Origin: Breviolum minutum Mf 1.05b.01
Lineage: Eukaryota; Sar; Dinophyceae; Suessiales; Symbiodiniaceae
Reading direction: 5' to 3'
Assembly: GCA_000507305.1 (NCBI GenBank)
Contig: DF239281.1
Span: 1-64,000, forward strand
DNA length: 64,000 nt
Positions 12,090 to 22,388 of this stretch are shown piece by piece. The notes beneath the pieces were generated by a model, which worked only from the letters and a program-made list of their open reading frames with translations, made no database searches and was not told the DNA's origin. The translations under genes and the position numbers were made by a program. Numbering within the stretch: position 1 is the first letter of the stretch; each line of letters opens with the position of its first letter.

Positions 12090-12454
12090 AAGAGTATTCA
12101 AAAACCAAACATCTAAAAACATCACAAACGCAGGCATTAGCCATAAAAATAAAAAAAACCGCGGCTAGAAACAAAAATCAAAAAACAAAGATTCAATATA
12201 TAGATTTAAAAATATATACATATATATATATATATAAGTTCAAAACCTTCAAGTTTTTAGAAAAAAAACAATTGGCGGACTCTTTTTCGACCACGGTTTT
12301 TTGTTTATTTAGTCGTCGGGGGCTCATCACGAAGCGGTTGAGATGCCACAAAAAAGCGGGTTGTTTCAGTAAAGAGAGAGATGCCGTTACTTCGCAGAAA
12401 GCACACAGTCCAAGTGAGATGTTGGACATGACACAACCCGCACATACCCCCGAG
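12090..12454. repeat. Long direct repeat, copy B
   Basis: Second copy of the 11.4-11.7 kb block, about 690 bp away in the same orientation. It contains an additional (TA)n run near 12218-12237 and an A-run in place of copy A's GTTGTTTAC segment. Its right edge meets the end of the reverse-transcriptase relic. Confidence 0.85.
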
Positions 12455-14545
12455 TTCTTTTGTTTCATGTCGGTACAGTTGCGACTGGGTCGAAAATTGA
12501 ATTGGTGCCTGCATGAAAAACACTAAGGAAAACTGTCTAAAGCTACAATTTTTTTTCGCAAGATTGTCCAAAGTGATCACCAAATCAACTACTTTTCCGC
12601 CTAACATGTCTGCAGCTTGACACCCACAATTCCTGCTGGGCAAATCAGCAATGTTAGCTGCTGAAGCAACACGTTCGATCCAACACAAAGCAAAATCAAC
12701 GTCACCACACTGATGAAACAGCTGTGTAAGTCGCATCAAGGTAGGTGAAGGGCTTGCAGATTTGATAATCGAAAGCCGTGCGGCTTCAGTGTCAATATAG
12801 AACACCACTCTGCGTTGCGCAAGCAACTCGGCGAAGTTTCTTCTTGCAAGAAGTGCTGCACAAGACTCGGCTTGGGTGAGAACCTGGTCGCCCACAATCT
12901 CCGTCCAATGCTTGACCATCCACTGAGGAAAAACGCCAGGCAGCCGTCGTTCCGGAAAGGTCATCTATCAAGACTCAAGACACTTCCCCATGAAGCCACA
13001 CCAGCTTCATAGGCAGCATCCATGAACACCAAGACTGAAGAAGTTATTCCACCTGTATAAAAACCCAAGGTCGAAGTTGCATGATAATCCCTTCAGCCCA
13101 TTCACAAAGCTCTTCAACTTCTTCGCCTTTGAGTTTCCTGTCATCGCAGCCAAATGTGAAAAAGCACGACACACCACTTTCAGGCTTCTCCTCATGACTG
13201 CACCCAGCATGAAGTTCAAAAGGCCACGCACAGCCTGAGCATCACGCCGGGCGATGACACCCAACCTGCTAAAGTTTTCAAACATTGTCTTCAATCATTC
13301 AAAGCGGGATGGCTTGGTCTCGAGCCTAAGTTCTCCTGTCCCCATTGACGACACATCCACAGTCACTCCGTGCAGCAAAATCAAATGTCTTTGAAGGATC
13401 AGTTGAGTAAAACCATCCAAGGTCCAAGCGAGGAAAGAAGCAGCTCCAAGGACTGAGTGGCCAAACGACTGGTACACTTCGACCATAGGGACGTCATCGT
13501 AAAAGCATCCACCATTCAAAAGAAACATTTTTACCCCCAAGCGCCATAAGCTACGACTTTTGCAGTCAAAAGCAATAATGCGAGAACACGCACCAAAGGG
13601 CAAGCTCCTCCTGACGAAGTATGCAGGGGCCCCTGAAGCAGGCGGATTAACCACGAACACTCCCAAGTTTCGCGAAGACATACTCACTGGCACCTGCTTG
13701 TAAGCTTTTGCAAGATCAAAGCACTTAGCCTGCCACGAAACTGTCTCCAGGAACTGGGCACACTTAGTGCCTTGCTTCCTATCGCCATCTGGAAAAGTCA
13801 CCGAGAAGTTGGTTCGGCAATAAACATACACAGTGAGGTTACAACAATCAATATAATATCGTGCAAACACAGCTTATCGAGTGAGGTAAATGCAGAATTT
13901 ATCGAGTGAGCTTATCGAGTGAGGTAAGATCATCTATGATCCTGGGCTTGCCCCCCTGCATGATAGCAAATCTGCGGCTGCACACAACACCCAAAAATTC
14001 CTTGACCTCCGTCTCACTGGCAAATGGTCCATGCAGGAACCTTTTAGACTGCTCTTCCATGGTCACGTCCCAAAGAACCCTAGACAACTCAGGATCGTCC
14101 TCATGAATGTTGCGTGACAAAAGAATCGATCTATTACACTTTGCTCCCCACAACAAAAACTGCTCATGGGTACGTGCAGGGACAACTCACACCGAAAAGG
14201 GCTGATTTGGACGGTATCCCAACAAGGTCACTCCCGTCATCAGTTCGGACACCTGAAGATCGGCAAACCCCTCGCCCTGAAGGAGATGTTTCAAAAGCAA
14301 AATGTTCTTACCTTTCAAAACTGTTTGTGCATGTGTGGTGAAAATGCATTTCTTCTGATGCCAACTCTTTACGCAGCTGGGCAATTTTTCCTGCACTCTG
14401 CAATCTTTTGTCGGTGACAAACGACCTCAACGAAAACTCCTCGACAAATTGGTGTAACAACTCATAGCCGTTACCCATATGGCTCACAGAATTTTCCCAA
14501 GAAATCACCTTGCATCGTGACTGCAACAACATCCAGCCCCTCACT
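12305..14545 (-). pseudogene. Decayed reverse transcriptase/RNase H element
   Basis: Minus-strand fragments in order: LLQGEGFADLQVSELMTGV (about 14.25 kb); an RT N-terminal block with RRFAIMQGGKPRIIDDL (14.0 kb); RT palm with KCFDLAKAYKQVPVSM and a YDD-type FYDDVPM (13.75-13.5 kb); thumb-like sequence (13.3-13.0 kb); an RNase H start, VFMDAAYEAGVASWG (13.0 kb); and an RNase H end with WIERVASAANIADLPSR (12.65 kb). Stops and frame changes separate the pieces, so this is a dead copy. The RQGxKxRxIDD...YDD style fits DIRS/Ngaro-like RTs common in dinoflagellate genomes. No recombinase was found. Confidence 0.8.
13868..13928. repeat. Short local duplication breaking the RT relic
   Basis: CTTATCGAGTGAGGTAA occurs twice and a partial TTATCGAGTGAG once between them. 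The duplication adds stops inside the RT block of the relic, at the IDDLTSLDKL coding position, and is one visible cause of its inactivation. Confidence 0.7.
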
Positions 14546-15284
14546 AAATCCCTGAATAAAAAAGAGAGGTTCGTTCGCGGCCATTAAAAGCTGCCTTCAG
14601 CAAACTAAATAGTCTTAGTGCTCTAGATTGCTGCGAAAAAACAAAACCCAAAACAAGATTCGTTAAACCCCACGGCACCACAACTCGAAATCACTTCTCC
14701 AGCAAATCTTTTGCTCGACACACGAACAACGCACCAACCAAAGTGGTTAGAAGTCTTCAGCCTTTAAGCATGCTACTTTAGCAGTACTTATCCTTGCTTT
14801 CAGCTCTTGTGACACATCTGAGCCAAGCTATACAAAGCAAGGCTTCTTGAATGCAAGCTGTATTCCAAACACGGAAACTCTATTCCCAAACAAATTCTTT
14901 GGAGGTCAAAACCTTCGTTTCAACCCTCTATTCCCAAAAACATCCACTAACATCTTACAACCAACTAGAGTCAGGAGCAATGCATTGCTCCCCCCTCAGA
15001 CTTGGTCTTTCACCATTGGCAGAACGCCTTCTGAGACTCTCTTATCATCACTGAGGGGAGCAATGCATCACAAGATGTTACCAAATTGTGGACGCATGCA
15101 CAAATCTTCAAATCACGCCACAAAAGTTCACCTGGCAGGCAAACATGGCACAAGTGGTGAATTCCATTCCAACACAACTTCCAAAGCCCCTTAGCTCTAG
15201 AAACCACTCCGAAAACTCTCTATACACTTCCTGCACTCTCCACGCTCACCGAAGCATTTCCAATGCTTCCCATATCACCCGAAA

Positions 15285-15412
15285 ACTTCTCTTCCAGAAA
15301 ACCAATCTCCAGAAAACATCCGTTCCAGAAAACCAATCTTCAGAAAACATCCGCTCCAGAAAATACATCTCCAGAAAACAGCTCCAGAAAATACATCTCC
15401 AGAAACCAAAAA
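15285..15412. repeat. Degenerate CCAGAAAA-based tandem repeat
   Basis: Roughly ten CTCCAGAAAAnnn(n) units of 15-20 bp in a row. 14.55-15.8 kb otherwise shows no recognisable gene; it is A/C-rich with many stops. Confidence 0.7.
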
Positions 15413-15619
15413 GGATAAATATGAAACTCAACATCCCACCAGTCTAAACACAATGCCCTGAATGTCCAAATTTCCCCGCCTCCTTTCGATGTGAAATTCT
15501 TCCATCCAGCGTTGCACTATCGTATTGTACGTATAGTGAATTCCAGCATGTCCCATAACCAGCTACATTTCAGCAACTCATCATGATGACAAAGTCCAGA
15601 AAATACGATGAATTCAAAA

Positions 15620-15762
15620 TTGTGGAGACCCAAAGCGTATCAGCACCACCAAAGATGACCCTGACACTATCAGAATCCACTCATGGTCATGTCAAATTCA
15701 ATGGAAACCCAAAACGCATCAGCACCACCTAAGTGACTCTGACACTATCAGAAACCAATGAT
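15620..15762. repeat. Tandem duplication, ~78 bp period
   Basis: Two diverged copies share ACCCAAARCGYATCAGCACC and CTGACACTATCAGAA at a ~78-bp offset. No coding function is apparent. Confidence 0.7.
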
Positions 15763-15814
15763 AGCTGTTTGACATCGCAACAGTATATGCAAAAGGTGAG
15801 GGAAGAGTGGGAGG

Positions 15815-16447
15815 ATGGCGAAGTCAGGTGATGCTGATATAAACCGCTACCTTGTCTTTTTCAAGACCAAGTATGGCAAGGTGGAAGGTGACACTCAAGC
15901 CTTTGACCTGACACGATTCTTGTTGAAGATCAAGTTTGTCGGAAACAAGAAAGGTGTCACAGTGCTAGGCAACTGTAACAACGTGGTTCCATCTTTTCTA
16001 GCCTCTTACTCGTCTCTTCGAATGGATCGTAGGCGAGGCAGTTGGCCATCTCATACTCCTCTTCTTTGCTTTCTTTGCATCTATCTTGAGCATGTAGAAC
16101 TTCGACCGGCATCCAAGAGTACCGACAGGATGGCTGGAGTTAGTGTCTTGTTGGAACGGCCCATTCTCAGGGCATGTCCAACGATGGCTCAAATGCCATA
16201 CCTGCCAATAAGAAAGGCAACTTCAAATTCAAAAGATGGCATGGGGATGGCGATGACCCTTTTTCTTCATGCCAGAACAAATGTCGATTGGCTGATTCTG
16301 GATGCATCCTGCGTCACACAAATGTTCCCGCTTCTCTATGATGCTATGCTTAGGGGTATCTACAATCAGAAAGCTTCTATGGCGTGGCAACTGGCATCTA
16401 CTAGCCGACTTGTAGTTAGTCTTCTTCGGGAGTATGTCAGCGGATGA
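15815..16447 (+). CDS. 210-codon open frame, hypothetical
   Basis: An uninterrupted ATG frame starting MAKSGDADINRYLVFFKTKYG. The first 40 residues look protein-like; later parts are less so and compete with an opposite-strand frame. No family recognised. It lies in repeat-rich DNA with no visible neighbours and could be a fragment of a mobile element or chance. Confidence 0.25.
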   Translation: MAKSGDADINRYLVFFKTKYGKVEGDTQAFDLTRFLLKIKFVGNKKGVTVLGNCNNVVPSFLASYSSLRMDRRRGSWPSHTPLLCFLCIYLEHVELRPASKSTDRMAGVSVLLERPILRACPTMAQMPYLPIRKATSNSKDGMGMAMTLFLHARTNVDWLILDASCVTQMFPLLYDAMLRGIYNQKASMAWQLASTSRLVVSLLREYVSG

Positions 16448-16669
16448 GTGGATTGTCCTAGCCAGGAAAAGGTGCCATATGTGGCCAATGCAGATGGCAG
16501 CTCAATGTGTCGCCAGCCTGAATAACAGGATCCCTACGTTCAAAACTAGTCAAAAATATAATTCAGTTTTTAACCTTGTTTCTTGCGGAGACTCAGAGAG
16601 CTCTTGCAATGCGTGTAAGCTTGTCCATCCAAAGGGCTTGTGGACGCTAGTAATGCGACCTTCTTGATA

Positions 16670-17169
16670 GCGAAATTTTCGCTACAAGCTATGTACACAG
16701 AATGACTGCATGCCTCTAGCCGCTACAGAGCTTTTCGTGAACGAAGAGGCCACCCACAGCACTTCTTAAAGTACTTTTCTATGACAAAATGGTACGACAT
16801 GAGCATGAAAAGAAGTGCTAAATCTAGACTGAGTGGTAGCAGTTGGGCTGACACTCTGTTCCTGTGGTTCTCTGTAGCAAGATGTCTTTGGTTGTGGACA
16901 CAGACGAGGACTTAGCTCTCCAGGAACTGTCAGCAGGGCACTGGTGCCTGTAACGATGGCTCTAGTGCCCAACAATTCGCTAATTCTGCATGCCTTTTGG
17001 CTGATCTTAGATAGAAAAAAGCATCAAAGGCAGTCGATGCAAATGATCTCAGTCAGCGGCCATTGATGTCCTACCGCAAGATTCATGCAAGAGAGCGTCT
17101 TACCTCAAAGCTTGCCAGATTGGGGACAAGATTCAGATCTATTGCAAACTTGCGTAATCGGCGATTCTA
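16670..17169. other. Stretch with no recognised feature
   Basis: Stops in all frames, no repeat structure noticed and no RNA gene recognised. Confidence 0.5.
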
Positions 17170-17224
17170 AGCACACTACCGCCTTCGCTGGAAAGAATTG
17201 TAGAAGGCTTTCTCGCTTTTTTTT

Positions 17225-17480
17225 GGACTTATGCTGCGCTCATCATCACGATAGTGGCAGTCATTGTACCAGAGAAAGTTGTCATGGGTAGACAAAAGAA
17301 TGGCTAAGGAAGGGTCATGGACAGCAGAAACAAACAGCACAAACAAACAAACCAAACCCCCCCCACAAACACAACCAAGCACCAAAATTGTCCAAGACCG
17401 ATCATGGTCAAAAGGTGAGACAAGCTCAGGCTCTCACGTATGTCTGCAACTAACCCCGGCTCTCACTTCATCTTCAGCAG
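17225..17480. repeat. Diverged copy of the foldback-element arm
   Basis: The order of landmarks (GCTCATCATCACGATAGTGG, an AAACAAACAAACCAAACCCC tract, AAAGGTGAGAC, then CCCGGCTCTCA...CTTCATC) parallels the left arm of the inverted-repeat element at 30.0-30.2 kb. Only one arm is seen here. Similarity is by eye and partial. Confidence 0.45.
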
Positions 17481-17515
17481 GAAATAGTCAAGGCCCATTG
17501 CAAAAATTGCGGCTA

Positions 17516-17959
17516 CTATGTGCAAGGAGGAACATCCTCAACTTGCTTCCTCTTCTTCAATCTGCTAGATGATACATCCTGTTGACTTCCAAGAAACTGT
17601 ACAGAGATGACTTGCTCTTCTTGCCGGACCTGGTCATAAATGCACGAGAGGATTCCTTCTTCACTAGGAAACTTCAGTGGGGGACCAGGCTGACGAAGCC
17701 GCAGACACCGGTTCAGTCCTGACTTCATCCTTCATATCACTCCCAGGTTGACTGGACCTGTTGGCAAAGAGTCTTTCCTCACGCTCCTCAACCGAGTACC
17801 AACCGGCCCTGTCCCCTCCACATACTGCTTCGAAAGGGGCCACTGCGCGCGAACAGTGCCCCACATCACAGGCACCCGGTACTTCTTCCGCATGTAGTGA
17901 AAGTCGTACCGTGGAGGCCCAATCGTGCGGCCCGAAACCAAAGACTTTCTAACTACCAA
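17516..17959 (-). pseudogene. Broken open frame, unrecognised
   Basis: Two minus-strand frames in the same register (17959-17732 and 17728-17516) are separated by one stop codon. The protein-like text includes GPPRYDFHYMRKKYRVPVMWG and LKFPSEEGILSCIYDQVRQE. This looks like about 145 codons of a former gene or element with one nonsense mutation. Family not recognised. Confidence 0.4.
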
Positions 17960-18159
17960 AACAAGAGTTGCAAATCATACGCTTTTTCCTTCAACTGCTT
18001 AAAAGGCAAATGCGCCAACCTGCATTCCAACATTGACATTGGTGGTCAAGGGGCCAAGAGTCTAAGTCTGAGTTCAGACGCGGAGACATAAGTCCGCCCA
18101 AAGCCTCATCCTCGACACATGTGCGCAACACAGCAACCGACAGCCCAAGCCCAAGTAAA

Positions 18160-18478
18160 CAAACACATTGGTAAAATGGCTTGGCCCAAAACTGGACTTT
18201 ATCAAGCTCAAGTCTAGTCCAGCTAAAACATTGGAAAAAATGGCTTAGCCCAAACCTAGCCCAAGCCCAGCCCAGCAAAAACATTGGCAAAAATGGGTTA
18301 GCCCAAAACTGGGCTTTGTCAAGCCCATGTCTAGCCCAGCTGAAACATTGGTAAAAATGGCTTAGCCCAAACCTAGCCCAAGTCCAGCCCAGCAAAAACA
18401 TTGGAAAAAATGGGTTAACCCAAAACTGGGCCAAGTCTCGCCCAGCTGAAACATTGATAAAAATGGGTCAGCCCATTT
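18160..18478. repeat. Minisatellite, alternating 52-66 bp units
   Basis: Six units each begin with ACATTGGnAAAAATGG and carry AGCCCAAA and AGCCCAGC blocks. Two unit types alternate: short ones with AACCTAGCCCAAG, longer ones with AAACTGGGCTTTGTCAAGC. That gives a ~118 bp higher-order period. Open frames across it are by-products. Confidence 0.9.
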
Positions 18479-18914
18479 ATCCACACACAGGAGAATATAA
18501 TAGTTTTCTCTGAAGTGGATAAGCACTGTCGGAATGAATGCCCATCCGGAACGGAGAGGATTCTATTCACGTTTTGCGCCAAAGCGTTTATAGTGGCGAC
18601 TTTGACAAATACTCCTTCAATAGCCGAGGTCCTGAGTGGCATCAAAAATAAAAATTTGAGTTGGGCTGTGAGTGACGCAATCTCACGAAGCCGCAAACAC
18701 GGGGTAACAATATTTTTTCACTTGTCCAAACTAAATTGATTCGGGAAATTGTACAGAAAATCGATCAATCGTAAACCACCATGATGCGTCACTCGCCAAA
18801 ATGGGCGTCCCAATTGTCTAGATGGGCAACCAAGCTGTCGGTAAAGCCAGCCCAGGTCTTCGCAGGAACTGAGGCAAAGCGCAATAATGATGAATCATCC
18901 AGGGGGGTTCCAGG

Positions 18915-19240
18915 CCCGCGCCAAACATTGTGTCTGCGCGCATAGCAGCTGCATTGCACATGTCAGCCTTCAAAATCTATTGAAAAAAACACATGGAAGA
19001 ACAAGATTTTCATAAAACACAGCGCCTGCGCAGGCAACAACTAAAGCAATTCAAAGCCCACAAAAAACCTCCAAAANCCCGCGCCAAACATTGTGTCTGC
19101 GCGCATAGCAGCTGCATTGCACATGTCAGCCTTCAAAATCTATTGAAAAAAACACATGGAAGAACAAGATTTTCATAAAACACAGCGCCTGCGCAGGCAA
19201 CAACTAAAGCAATTCAAAGCCCACAAAAAAACCTCCAAAA
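18915..19240. repeat. 162-bp perfect duplication around a single N
   Basis: Bases 18915-19076 are repeated at 19078-19240, differing only by one extra A in an A-run, with the sole ambiguous base (N, 19077) exactly between them. This is the pattern of two overlapping contig ends joined with a placeholder gap, so it is probably an assembly artefact rather than a biological repeat. Confidence 0.85.
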
Positions 19241-19877
19241 TCACGTAAGATTTTGAATTGTCTGAAAACAGCGCACCTCTACAAGTAACACTCTGGCACA
19301 ATTCCAAACCCAACAAAACCTCGGAAAACGCGCAAGAATTGCGATTCTCTGCCAACACTGTGCTTGTGTGAGTAGCAACTAGCATTTAAAATGCGCCATG
19401 GCCATCTCCTTCTTAGATTCTTTCTTTTTGCCCTGCTCCAGCCTGTCCCTATCACAAAATCTTCCGTGACAGGTCATCGAACCTGATAAACTTTTTGCGA
19501 CTCTCATTTTAGGAGTCTGAAACGCTTCCAAAACTGAGTCCTCCAGATGGGGCCCTCCCCAGTTGCTGTTTCCACTGGCTTTTGAAATTCTATACATGAA
19601 GCCGTGTAAATTCTTCTTCCCGCGCGCATGAAAAATAGAACCCGCAGCTCCAAAACCGACTCAGCCCGCCCAGCCGCCAAATGAAAAATGAAGAACTTCT
19701 GACCACCAAATCGGGAAGCTCACACGACATTTGTTTCTTCTAAACTACTCCACGTTTGTTTCAAGCTTGCAAGAGAACTTGCGCTTGCACCGTAACCAAC
19801 TACCAGTCCTCCATCGACTGTGTATTGGGCAGAAACAGGAATACTTGCGAAGAAGTCATCAACATGGGCTCATGTTA

Positions 19878-20002
19878 TCTAAACTTTTCCTTGAAACGCA
19901 AAGGCCTCACGAGTATGTGTCATTGCACTGGTCTGACATGTAATGTTTCTTACATGACTGCAACTGCTTTCCATGGTTTTCATGGAGTAGTTTTCAACTA
20001 GC
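19878..20002 (-). repeat. 3' LTR of the copia element
   Basis: Near-identical partner of 28254-28378, same orientation. The sequence just inside it (minus strand, upstream) contains AGGGGCTTG, only weakly polypurine, so the polypurine tract is not clear. Confidence 0.85.
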
Positions 20003-20497
20003 AAACAAGCCCCTAAACTGAGGCATCCTATACACATGGGTTTACCAGAAAGTACAAGTACAAAACCTACACACCCCGCCTTGGAATCGTGAGTATTACT
20101 CACTGTTCCAATTCTGTGGGTTTTCAACTCAAAACAACACCAAAACAAGAAACAAAACCAAAACGCCACAACCAAATTTTTCTTTGAAGCATGGAGACTT
20201 CGTCCAAGTCTCATAACATACGGGCCATGCTTCCACGTGCACAACTTGGTACACTTCTCGCTTTTGTGCTGTCATCAGCTACACAGTTTGTGTCCAGATG
20301 CACAGCCAACCAATCAAGCTACCATTTTCAATGGTCCATGAACTGGTTGTTTCGTCAGTTTGTGAAACCTAAGCCATTCAGCCATCACTCACAAAATACT
20401 GTAAATATGTAAGGATAAATGAAGGCATAAAATACTGCTGTAGATTGTAAATACACCAAATACATAGTGTAGGTGAAAATAGTCACTCCAGAGTTTT

Positions 20498-20734
20498 TCA
20501 TCCAGTCCTTTCTGCTTCACGATGTTCCTCACGAGTGAGAAAGTTTCTCACCCTGTACCTGAAATTGTTCCACTCATAGTAATGCCACTCAGGATAGCGG
20601 CCAATCAGCACGGCTCCTTCTGGTAGCTCATCTGTGCCAATAGTGTAATGAGGGATACCATCGATAATGCTGTATGCAGGAATCATCCATGTGTTTTCTG
20701 GAGTGCCATCCATGGGATCTCGAGATCCAAACAA
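20498..20734 (-). CDS. Last coding segment of the copia extension (shifted frame)
   Basis: Another -1 shift leads to FGSRDPMDGTPENTWMIPAY and WHYYEWNNFRYRVRNFLTRE before a stop at 20498. The aromatic/basic composition looks like real protein. It would be the C-terminus of the extension if the frame breaks are healed. Confidence 0.5.
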   Translation of the reverse strand: MFGSRDPMDGTPENTWMIPAYSIIDGIPHYTIGTDELPEGAVLIGRYPEWHYYEWNNFRYRVRNFLTREEHREAERTG

Positions 20735-20997
20735 TCCCTGTCAAGGTTTTCCTCATAGTCGTCGACATCAGCTCGATGGGTTTCACTATAGTCCATATAG
20801 TCTGTGTTTGGAATACCTTCCAAAAATTCATCCAGGAAAGTTTTGTCGTCGTCCTCAGAATCTGAAATGTCATCAAGGCGCATAACCATGTGCATACACC
20901 TTCTTCGATTCAGCTCAGACTGAGCACACTTCTTCAAAACACCTTTCATCAGACTGTTGAGCATCATGTAGCGCTTGAAGTCACCTCCTTTCACCAC
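20683..20997 (-). CDS. Continuation of the extension, acidic segment (shifted frame)
   Basis: Overlaps the previous frame by 7 nt in the -1 register. Reads KGGDFKRYMMLNSLMKGVLK, then a strongly acidic DDISDSEDDDKTFLDEFLEG. Protein-like, and it directly continues the preceding frame, so it is probably the same protein interrupted by a 1-nt deletion. It could also be a separate small ORF. Confidence 0.5.
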   Translation of the reverse strand: MVKGGDFKRYMMLNSLMKGVLKKCAQSELNRRRCMHMVMRLDDISDSEDDDKTFLDEFLEGIPNTDYMDYSETHRADVDDYEENLDRDCLDLEIPWMALQKTHG

Positions 20998-22388
20998 GGC
21001 ACTGCAAATAGTTTCCTAAGTCTTTCACTCATCCATGCAGCAAAATACTCAGGAGAACCACGTTCGAAGGCATCAGGCATCTCACCTTCGAAAAATTGTA
21101 TGGTTGCATCTGGTGCTCCATCATCTTGAAGCTCATTCTCATCAACCGTCACATAGTATTGCTCCATGGGAAATCTCAAAGCAAAAGTGTTGACATCTGT
21201 AATGGCTGGCACACCTATGCTCCTGGCATTGGTTTCAGCTTCCATCTGCATAATGCTGAGCACCATCTGATGAAGAAGTCGAATTGACTCCTCCGTGATA
21301 CCATTTTCATCAAAGCTACGCAACACCATGAAAAGGTGAACCACTGCATGACCACGGCCTTTTTGTTCATGATCACGAACCATCAAATCGTGAAGCTTTC
21401 CAAAGGCATTTGAAAGAGACATATAACACAGCAAAGGGCTCGGACGTCTCACAGGCCTTGGTGCTGCCGTTGTAGAAATTGGTGAAGGATTCATCTCTCC
21501 ACCAGACTCACTGCTGCTCATCTCATGGTGGTGCAAACGTTGCCATAGGTCAGGATCAGAGCATTCTGACAAGCTCTGATATCGATACTGTGCTCGACGC
21601 GCTGCTTCATCATTGTCTTCATCACTGCTGACAGGAATGGAGTCATTCCCATCATTCATCATACAACAAATCACTGAAAATACACATGCAATGACACTCA
21701 TCATGACCACTGCAAGAAGAAAATCCATGAAATTGTTGTCACTCAGCGTATTGGGCGCCAGGCTCAAGGCCTCTGACATTCCACCTGCCCCTGTGAGGCA
21801 GCACAACATGAAGACTGCAAAGTACAGCCATTTCGAATTGGCCATAACTGCAATCAACGACACCATCAAAAGAGAGCAATTTTGAGCTTGAATACACACG
21901 GTCAGCAAAGAGCCTTCTGAAAGAGACATCAAGCTGAACGTACTCAGAATTCTCAAAACTTGTTTTGCAGCTTTGTTTGAACTGTGGCTACGTGGTTGTC
22001 TTTCACCAGACTCTTCTGAAATCAAACGACACATCATGTTCACTTGGCTTTTCAGAACTTCTTTAGATTGCATTCTCTCAAACTCATCCAATCCAACACG
22101 TTGCTCATGGCACACGAAGTTCAACATATATAGAAGACTCATGAAACGATCTTTGTTCAACGATTTTGTGTTCAAATCAGACACGTTATAAATTGTTTTG
22201 ATTTGTTTGATTACCAATTCACCACATGATACTCGTTGCTGTAGCCAAAGCAATCTGCCTCTGATGTGTCTCAACCGTCCACTTCCGAGTTTAACAGCCA
22301 ACATCTTCACCGCTGAATTATCAGTATGCAAACATAGTGTTTCCAAGCGATTATCCGTGAGGAAACTGAGAATGTGATGAAGGTACAC
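20991..22388 (-). CDS. Copia RNase H C-terminus fused to two-TM extension
   Basis: The first ~95 codons complete RNase H (HTDNSAVKMLAVKLGSGRLR, then the NVSDLNTKSL tail equivalent to DxxTK) in the +1 frame relative to pol, the same register as gag. The remaining ~370 residues match no known copia domain. Two hydrophobic segments lie at about 21900-21770 and 21735-21650 (FMDFLLAVVMMSVIACVFSV), then an acidic and Ser-rich segment, then a probably helical region with HLFMVLRSFDENG. The position resembles env-like third genes of some copia lineages, but no envelope motif is seen. Ends in a stop at 20991. Confidence 0.75.
   Translation of the reverse strand: MYLHHILSFLTDNRLETLCLHTDNSAVKMLAVKLGSGRLRHIRGRLLWLQQRVSCGELVIKQIKTIYNVSDLNTKSLNKDRFMSLLYMLNFVCHEQRVGLDEFERMQSKEVLKSQVNMMCRLISEESGERQPRSHSSNKAAKQVLRILSTFSLMSLSEGSLLTVCIQAQNCSLLMVSLIAVMANSKWLYFAVFMLCCLTGAGGMSEALSLAPNTLSDNNFMDFLLAVVMMSVIACVFSVICCMMNDGNDSIPVSSDEDNDEAARRAQYRYQSLSECSDPDLWQRLHHHEMSSSESGGEMNPSPISTTAAPRPVRRPSPLLCYMSLSNAFGKLHDLMVRDHEQKGRGHAVVHLFMVLRSFDENGITEESIRLLHQMVLSIMQMEAETNARSIGVPAITDVNTFALRFPMEQYYVTVDENELQDDGAPDATIQFFEGEMPDAFERGSPEYFAAWMSERLRKLFAVPW

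Noticed and set aside
18993..19178. Small ORF across the N
   Set aside because: It spans the suspected assembly join and reads an X codon.
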